Shown: piece by piece, positions 59,182 to 64,000 of the stretch | Layout: every line of letters begins with the position of its first letter | Position numbering within the stretch: position 1 is the first letter of the stretch | Origin: Bacillus sp. EAC | Lineage (GTDB): Bacteria; Bacillota; Bacilli; Bacillales; Bacillaceae_G | DNA: 64,000 bases | NCBI RefSeq assembly: GCF_002156875.1 | Contig: NZ_NCSY01000014.1 | Span: 1-64,000, forward strand | Reading direction: 5' to 3' | The notes under the pieces: model-generated | Database searches by the model: none | What the model was told of the DNA's origin: nothing | The model's input: only the letters and a program-made list of their open reading frames with translations | Program-made: the position numbers and the translations under genes

Positions 59182-59826
59182 GTGTTACCAATTAAATTAG
59201 AAGATTTTTTACCACTAGAAAAATTACAAGAAATGAATGAGAAAGAAATCAAAATATTAGAAGCTGCAATCGAAATTTTCGCAGAAAAAGGGTTTGTTAG
59301 CACATCAACAAATGAAATTGCGAAAAAAGCGAATGTAGCTGAAGGAACAATTTTTCGATACTTTAAAACTAAAAAGGATTTATTAAAAAGTATTATTAAA
59401 CCTACTCTAGTAAAGACTATCGCTCCATTTGAAATGGATCGTTTTTCAAAAGCAGTTTTTCATTTGGAATATGAAACATTCGATGATTTTTTAAAGGCAT
59501 TAATAAAAAATCGAATGGATTTTGCTAAAAAGAACACTGCGGTTATTAAAATTATTTTTCAAGAAATACCATTTCAGGATGATATGCAAGTAGAACTAAA
59601 AAGATTATTTAAAGAAAAAATGTATCCGAAAGTTGCAGTAGTATTGCAATCATTTATCGATAAAGGTCAAATAAGTGAAATGTCTGTTCCAACCATTTTA
59701 AGATTAATTATTTCAAGTGTAGTCGGTCTCGTTATTTCAACAGTAGTTCTTAGAGATTCGCCTATTTGGGATGAAGAACTTGAAACTCAACGTACAATTG
59801 AATTTATAAAAAAAGGTCTACAATAA
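59182..59826 (+). CDS. TetR family regulator of the ABC exporter
   Basis: About 214 residues: N-terminal extension, then TetR helix-turn-helix ([50 protein letters not shown], about 18-68). Third gene of the operon and probable binder of the two AGTGAGTACTCACT sites upstream. The start is uncertain: GTG 59182 overlaps the Shine-Dalgarno AAGGAG (59177-59182), ATT 59191 has an eight-base spacer, and ATG 59233 has no clear ribosome site but still keeps the domain. Confidence 0.88.
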   Translation: MLPIKLEDFLPLEKLQEMNEKEIKILEAAIEIFAEKGFVSTSTNEIAKKANVAEGTIFRYFKTKKDLLKSIIKPTLVKTIAPFEMDRFSKAVFHLEYETFDDFLKALIKNRMDFAKKNTAVIKIIFQEIPFQDDMQVELKRLFKEKMYPKVAVVLQSFIDKGQISEMSVPTILRLIISSVVGLVISTVVLRDSPIWDEELETQRTIEFIKKGLQ

Positions 59827-59860
59827 AAAGGTTCAACTCAATTGAGTTGAACCTTTTTTT
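59825..59860 (+). terminator. Terminator of the ABC exporter operon
   Basis: A perfect 34-bp palindrome with half AAAAAGGTTCAACTCAA, followed by Ts, starts at the stop codon. Confidence 0.9.
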
Positions 59861-59973
59861 GTTATTTCCAATAACCCCTGCATTTACCCTTATTGGAGAA
59901 AATTACTTGAATCAATTATGAATAAAATATGTTACATTTGATTATGAGATTACGAGAGGAAGGTGCAGAGAAC

Positions 59974-60207
59974 ATGGATATTAAAAAGCTACAAGCAAAA
60001 GTAAATGATTTTAAAACTTATGGTGCAATAACAACAGCGTTGGCTACTTTTTTTTACATTGGGACTCTCCTTCCAAAGGACGGCTTAACCCAACATAAGA
60101 TTGTGATAATTGAAGGTATAGTTATTACAATGCTAATTAGTTCATTAGCTTTATTTCTAACATCGAATTATTTTCACCGCAAGCTAAAAAATGAGGAACA
60201 AGCATAA
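59974..60207 (+). CDS. YrhC-like small membrane protein
   Basis: 77 residues with two membrane helices (about 16-33 and 45-65) separated by LPKDGLTQHK. Its shape and the FFYIGTLLPKDG segment resemble YrhC, which lies next to mtnN and the methionine-to-cysteine genes in B. subtilis; those genes are absent here. ATG 59974 follows GGAAGGTG. Function unknown. Confidence 0.7.
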   Translation: MDIKKLQAKVNDFKTYGAITTALATFFYIGTLLPKDGLTQHKIVIIEGIVITMLISSLALFLTSNYFHRKLKNEEQA

Positions 60208-60235
60208 AACCACTGTAAAAACAGTGGTTTATTTT
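60207..60235. terminator. Bidirectional terminator between the YrhC-like gene and sigK
   Basis: AAACCACTGT pairs with ACAGTGGTTT around AAAA, between convergent genes; it overlaps both stop codons. Confidence 0.85.
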
Positions 60236-60948
60236 TTATCTTTTTTCTTATCTTTTTCAGCTCTTAAAAATTCGTGATACATTTTCATTAATGCTCGTTT
60301 TTCAATGCGAGAAACATAACTTCGTGAGATTCCTAATTTTTTGGCTATTTCACGTTGAGTTAATTCCTTATCCATATCAATACCAAACCGTTGTATGATG
60401 ACATCTTTTTCACGTTCATCCAAAATATTAATGTATTGTTTGATTTTTTCGAGTTCCATATTTAATTGAATTTGATCAACGACATCCTCTGTTTCTGTTT
60501 TTAAAATGTCTAATAAGGAGATTTCATTCCCCTCTTTATCTTGACCAATAGGATCATGTAGCGATACATCCTTCTTCGTTTTTTTTAATGCTCTCAAATG
60601 CATTAAAATTTCATTTTCAATACAGCGAGCTGCGTAAGTTGCTAATTTTGTACCTTTTCCTTGAACAAAACTTTCAATTGCTTTAATTAATCCAATCGTT
60701 CCGATTGAGATTAAATCTTCGGCATCTTCACCTGTATTTTCAAATTTTTTGACGATATGTGCAACAAGTCGCAAGTTATGTTCGATTAATAAATTTCGTG
60801 CTTCACCGTCACCTTGTGCCATTCGATTTAAATAGAGCGTTTCTTCAGCTTGTGATAGTGGCTGAGGGAAAGCATTATTTTTTACGTACGAAACAAACAC
60901 AAACACTTCTTTTAAGAAAAGACTTAAAGCGGTAAATAGACCAGGCAT
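60229..60948 (-). CDS. sigK: RNA polymerase sigma factor SigK, uninterrupted
   Basis: The 239-residue precursor of the late mother-cell sigma factor. A hydrophobic pro-sequence of about 20 residues ends ...FVFVS before [12 protein letters not shown], the SpoIVFB cleavage region. Region 2 ([37 protein letters not shown]) and region 4 ([24 protein letters not shown]) are intact. In B. subtilis the gene is split by the skin element; here it is whole. ATG 60948 follows AGGAGTG. No sigma-E promoter could be assigned securely. Confidence 0.97.
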   Translation of the reverse strand: MPGLFTALSLFLKEVFVFVSYVKNNAFPQPLSQAEETLYLNRMAQGDGEARNLLIEHNLRLVAHIVKKFENTGEDAEDLISIGTIGLIKAIESFVQGKGTKLATYAARCIENEILMHLRALKKTKKDVSLHDPIGQDKEGNEISLLDILKTETEDVVDQIQLNMELEKIKQYINILDEREKDVIIQRFGIDMDKELTQREIAKKLGISRSYVSRIEKRALMKMYHEFLRAEKDKKKDKK

Positions 60949-61135
60949 ATAATCACTCCTAAGGAAGGTAAGGTAAGTTGTTATTTATATATTTATGAGT
61001 CAAAAGCCGCCTATGTGTCTGTACCATAAAAATATTGTAACTAGAGTAAAAAAAATGTTGAAAATAGTAAGCGCTACCATTTCAACTATGGTGTATCTTT
61101 TCCGAAATTGTTACATATTCTAGAAAAAAAATGCA

Positions 61136-61165
61136 TTGACAGTCTATTAAAAGGTGCTTTATAAT
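61136..61165 (+). promoter_or_regulatory. Sigma-A promoter of aroA-tyrA
   Basis: TTGACA, 18 bases, TATAAT, just upstream of the T-box leader. The rest of the gap 60949-61135 carries the sigK upstream region and shows no gene. Confidence 0.8.
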
Positions 61166-61174
61166 CCTCATTAA

Positions 61175-61453
61175 TACCTTTTATAAGGAATCTTTTGACA
61201 ATTTAATATATTGCTTTGAAAAGGGCACAGTAGGCATACCTTCACTGTTTTAGAGAGCTGACGTTCGCTGCGAGTCAGTACAAAAGATATGCTGAATTAC
61301 ATTCTTGGAGCAATTTCTATTTCAAATTAAACGAGATAGAAACGGTCATTGTTTGATCGTTATCAAAATGAAGTGGTGGACAGTTTATTGTTCACAACTA
61401 GGGTGGTACCGCGATTAATTCGTCCCTACTGTTTATTCAGTAGGGACTTTTTA
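61175..61453 (+). ncRNA. T-box leader of aroA-tyrA (Tyr specifier)
   Basis: T-box AGGGTGGTACCGCG at 61400-61413, terminator GTCCCTACTG/CAGTAGGGAC plus T-run at 61422-61452. In Stem I, GGCATA pairs with TATGC; the loop carries AGTA on the 5' side and TGAATTACA on the 3' side. TAC (Tyr, 61298-61300) stands one base after GAA, the expected specifier position. Tyrosine shortage would thus raise aromatic synthesis. Confidence 0.9.
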
Positions 61454-61545
61454 TTTTCATTTTTTACATACTAACTTCCGCATTTAACAGGAGTGGTATT
61501 GGCAATATAGTAAAAAGTTAATCAAAACTAGGGAGGAAAAGGGAA

Positions 61546-62628
61546 ATGAGTACAAACAATGAATTAGTGCAATTACGTGACAAGGTTGATGAGATTAATT
61601 TAAAAATTGTTGAGTTATTAAACGAGCGAGGAAAAGTTGTTCAAGAAATCGGTAAACAAAAAATTAAACATGGCATTAAACGTTTTGATCCAGTTCGTGA
61701 GCGTGAAGTTTTAGATATGATTGCAAATGTGAACAATGGTCCATTTGAAACGTCTACAATGCAACATATTTTCAAGACGATTTTTCAAGCCAGCCTTGAA
61801 CTACAAGAGGATGACCATAGAAAAGCGCTTTTAGTATCTAGAAAGAAAAAACCTGAAAATACAATCGTTAGAGTTAAAAATGAAATAATTGGAGATGGCT
61901 CACAATCTTTCATTATGGGACCATGTGCTGTTGAAAGCTATGAACAGGTTCGTGCTGTCGCTGAGGCGATGAAAAAGCAAGGATTAACAATGATGAGAGG
62001 TGGAGCATTCAAGCCAAGAACGTCACCTTATGATTTCCAAGGTCTTGGCTATGAAGGATTACAAATATTAAGAGAAGTAGCTAACGAATTTGATTTAGCG
62101 GTAATTAGCGAAATATTAAACCCAAATGATGTGGAAGCATCTTTAGAATATGTAGATGTAATTCAAATTGGCGCTCGTAACATGCAAAACTTCGATTTAC
62201 TTCGAACAGTAGGTCAAGTGAATAAACCAGTTTTACTAAAACGTGGTCTTTCAGCTACAATTGAAGAATTTATTAATGCAGCTGAATACATTATTTCTCA
62301 AGGAAATGACCAAATTATTCTTTGTGAAAGAGGAATTAGAACTTATGAGAAAGCAACTAGAAATACATTAGATATTTCTGCGGTACCAATTTTAAAGAAA
62401 GAAACGCATTTACCAGTTGTTGTAGATGTTACACACTCTACTGGTCGAAAAGATTTATTATTACCAACAGCAAAAGCAGCGTTAGCAATCGGGGCCGATG
62501 CAGTTATGGCTGAAGTACATCCAGATCCAGCAGTTGCATTATCTGATGCAGCACAACAAATGAATATTCCACAGTTTGAAGAATTCATGTTTGAATTAAA
62601 AGATTTCCGTGCAAAACTACAGTCTTAA
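61546..62628 (+). CDS. aroA: Bifunctional DAHP synthase/chorismate mutase
   Basis: 360 residues. N-terminal AroQ-type chorismate mutase domain (about 5-85: [30 protein letters not shown]) is joined to a KDO8P/DAHP-type synthase (about 105-355: [44 protein letters not shown]). It begins the shikimate pathway; the fused mutase serves as feedback sensor in Bacillus. ATG after GGGAGG. First gene after the Tyr T-box. Confidence 0.96.
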   Translation: MSTNNELVQLRDKVDEINLKIVELLNERGKVVQEIGKQKIKHGIKRFDPVREREVLDMIANVNNGPFETSTMQHIFKTIFQASLELQEDDHRKALLVSRKKKPENTIVRVKNEIIGDGSQSFIMGPCAVESYEQVRAVAEAMKKQGLTMMRGGAFKPRTSPYDFQGLGYEGLQILREVANEFDLAVISEILNPNDVEASLEYVDVIQIGARNMQNFDLLRTVGQVNKPVLLKRGLSATIEEFINAAEYIISQGNDQIILCERGIRTYEKATRNTLDISAVPILKKETHLPVVVDVTHSTGRKDLLLPTAKAALAIGADAVMAEVHPDPAVALSDAAQQMNIPQFEEFMFELKDFRAKLQS

Positions 62629-62663
62629 ATCTTACTAACAAAGCAAAGATAGGCGGTGAGGGC

Positions 62664-63764
62664 TTGAAAAAGAATGTCCTCTTAATCGGAACAGGTTTAA
62701 TTGGAGGGTCTATCGCATTAGCAATTAAAAAAGTGCACGACGTAAATATCATTGGATTTGATATAAACGCAATGCAACTTGAAATTGGTAAAAAAATTCA
62801 AATTATTGATGAAATCTCGGTACAGCTTAAAGAGTGTGCCGAGAAAGCTCATCTCATCATATTTTCTTGTCCAGTTGAAGAGTCAATAAAGTATATTCAT
62901 AAGATAAGTGAGTATAAACTTATGGATGGGATCATTATCACTGATGTAGGTAGCACAAAAAGTGAAATCATGAAGCATTCAAGACCTCTAACTAGTAAAG
63001 GATATTGCTTTATTGGCGGACATCCAATGGCAGGTTCACATAAGACAGGAATCGAAAGTGCAAAAGTTCATTTGTTTGAAAATGCATATTATATTTTGAC
63101 ACCGAGTGAACTTACTTCAGATGATCAAATTGATGAACTAAAAGATTGGTTAAAAGGGACAGGCTCACATTTCGTCGTAATAGATGAAGCAACACATGAT
63201 AAAATTACAGGTGTCGTAAGTCATTTTCCACATTTAATTGCTGCAAGTCTAGTGAAGCAAGTTAAAAGCTATTCAAAAAAAGAACCGTTAACAACCGCAC
63301 TTGCTGCTGGAGGATTTAGGGATATTACGAGAATTGCTTCAAGTAGTCCGAAAATGTGGACTGATATTGTCATTCAGAATAAGGAAATTTTACTTTCACT
63401 AATCGCTAATTGGATAGATGAAATGAAAGAAATGTACCAGATTGTGGATCAGCAAAATAATGAAGAAATCTATCAATATTTTAAAGAATCTAAGGATTTT
63501 CGAGATAATATGCCAACTAAAGCAAACGGTGCAATTCCAAGTTATTTTGATTTATATGTTGATGTAATGGATAGAGTAGGAGAATTGGCAAATATTACAA
63601 CAATTTTATCTATTCATCAAGTAAGTATTACTAATTTAAGAATAATCGAATCACGGGAAGGATTACCTGGTGTTTTAAGGATTAGTCTACAAACTGAAAG
63701 AGACCGCGAAAAGGCTGAAAACTTTTTAAATGTAAATGGTTATGAAACCTATATAGTTTCTTAA
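62664..63764 (+). CDS. tyrA: Prephenate dehydrogenase with ACT domain
   Basis: TyrA (366 residues) oxidatively decarboxylates prephenate to 4-hydroxyphenylpyruvate for tyrosine. NAD-binding GTGLIGGSIA (about 8-17), catalytic-His segments FIGGHPMAGSHKTG (about 116-129) and TGVVSHFPH, then a C-terminal ACT domain (about 295-366). The start is TTG after GGCGGTGAGGG. It lies 35 bases after aroA under the same Tyr T-box. Confidence 0.95.
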   Translation: MKKNVLLIGTGLIGGSIALAIKKVHDVNIIGFDINAMQLEIGKKIQIIDEISVQLKECAEKAHLIIFSCPVEESIKYIHKISEYKLMDGIIITDVGSTKSEIMKHSRPLTSKGYCFIGGHPMAGSHKTGIESAKVHLFENAYYILTPSELTSDDQIDELKDWLKGTGSHFVVIDEATHDKITGVVSHFPHLIAASLVKQVKSYSKKEPLTTALAAGGFRDITRIASSSPKMWTDIVIQNKEILLSLIANWIDEMKEMYQIVDQQNNEEIYQYFKESKDFRDNMPTKANGAIPSYFDLYVDVMDRVGELANITTILSIHQVSITNLRIIESREGLPGVLRISLQTERDREKAENFLNVNGYETYIVS

Positions 63765-63768
63765 AAGA

Positions 63769-63802
63769 AGTACTTCATCTAACTAGATGAAGTATTTTTT
63801 TT
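63769..63802 (+). terminator. Terminator of aroA-tyrA
   Basis: TACTTCATCT pairs with AGATGAAGTA around AACT, followed by Ts. Confidence 0.9.
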
Positions 63803-63904
63803 AATAAAAATGAATAGTCAGTCTATTTTTGTACCAATTTTCATTTTTTTATATTATAATTTAGTTGATTGTTTTATTAAAAACGTTAAAATGGAGGGAC
63901 TTAA

Positions 63905-64000
63905 ATGACTCAATTTAATCAGTTATTAGAGAAGTACGCTGAACTTGCAGTGAAAAGCGGAGTTAATATCGTACCAGGTCAAACATTACAAATAAATGCA
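63905..64000 (+). CDS. M29-type aminopeptidase, 5' end only
   Basis: Only 32 codons are in the window. The N-terminal KYAELAVKSGVNIVPGQTLQ segment resembles the start of M29 (thermophilic) aminopeptidases such as AmpS. ATG follows GGAGGGAC. The catalytic residues are beyond the edge, so the call rests on the N-terminus alone. Confidence 0.7.
   Translation, partial: MTQFNQLLEKYAELAVKSGVNIVPGQTLQINA

Noticed and set aside
60949-61080. Sigma-E promoter of sigK on the minus strand
   Set aside because: ACAATATT followed by CATAGG is only a loose match to the sigma-E consensus and cannot be placed with confidence.

Overview
The window reads as chromosome of a low-GC, endospore-forming member of the Bacillaceae. 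The gene order follows the Bacillus safA-coxA-bofC-ruvAB-queA-tgt-yajC-spoVB-comN-secDF-recJ-apt-relA-dtd-hisS-aspS-tcdA-rarA-cymR-iscS-mnmA-recD2-alaS-yrzL-yrrK-yrzB-mltG-yrrMNO-udk-greA-yrrRS-mtnN block, with local insertions. Almost all genes lie on the + strand. There are no rRNA or tRNA genes, transposases, prophage genes or CRISPR arrays. The species cannot be fixed from sequence alone; the affiliation is inferred from synteny and protein similarity recalled from Bacillus.

Layout. 1-1450: spore-envelope genes (3' end of a SafA/ExsA-like repeat protein, CoxA-like lipoprotein). 1585-4530: a TetR regulator and YhgE/Pip membrane protein, each preceded by the same palindromic operator. 4620-8230: GNAT enzymes, BofC, RuvA, RuvB and a small membrane protein. 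8330-10860: queuosine genes queA and tgt, then yajC. 10870-16710: YrzE-like protein, YrbG-like DUF421 protein, SpoVB, ComN, SecDF. 16780-23460: CDF metal exporter, RecJ, Apt, RelA, Dtd. 23550-27760: small proteins and a T-box-controlled hisS-aspS operon. 27880-37820: TcdA, a small lipoprotein, an RsfA-like regulator, RarA, a large unrecognised membrane protein, CymR, IscS, MnmA and a TPR protein. 37850-45810: RecD2, small proteins, a GNAT, an AI-2E-type permease, T-box-controlled AlaS. 45920-57270: IreB/YrzL, RuvX, YrzB, MltG, the TrmR-TrhP1-TrhP2 tRNA-wobble group, Udk, GreA, a class B PBP, YrrS and MtnN. 57330-59860: an ABC exporter with its own TetR regulator and paired operators. 59970-64000: YrhC-like protein, an uninterrupted sigK, a Tyr T-box leading aroA-tyrA, and the first 32 codons of an M29-type aminopeptidase.

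Functional links. Several genes belong to sporulation (SafA, CoxA, BofC, SpoVB, RsfA-like, SigK). BofC and SigK are two ends of the same sigma-K checkpoint. Three T-box leaders tie hisS-aspS, alaS and aroA-tyrA to tRNA charging. Wobble-uridine and wobble-guanosine tRNA modification is well represented (QueA, Tgt, MnmA with its cysteine desulfurase, TrmR/TrhP1/TrhP2, and TcdA at position 37).

What is least ordinary lies between genes. Two families of about 125-bp structured repeats occur here: family A, five dispersed copies all in the same orientation; family B, a tandem array of just over four copies plus a dispersed one. They share a swappable inner hairpin module. In family B the loop and stem sequences change between copies while the pairing is kept. 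Separately, three genes (coxA, the AI-2E permease gene and the PBP gene) have the Shine-Dalgarno sequence inside the 3' arm of a terminator-like hairpin, with the T-run serving as spacer to the start codon. No wholly new enzymatic or defence system is evident; the repeats and the hairpin-embedded ribosome binding sites are the best leads.
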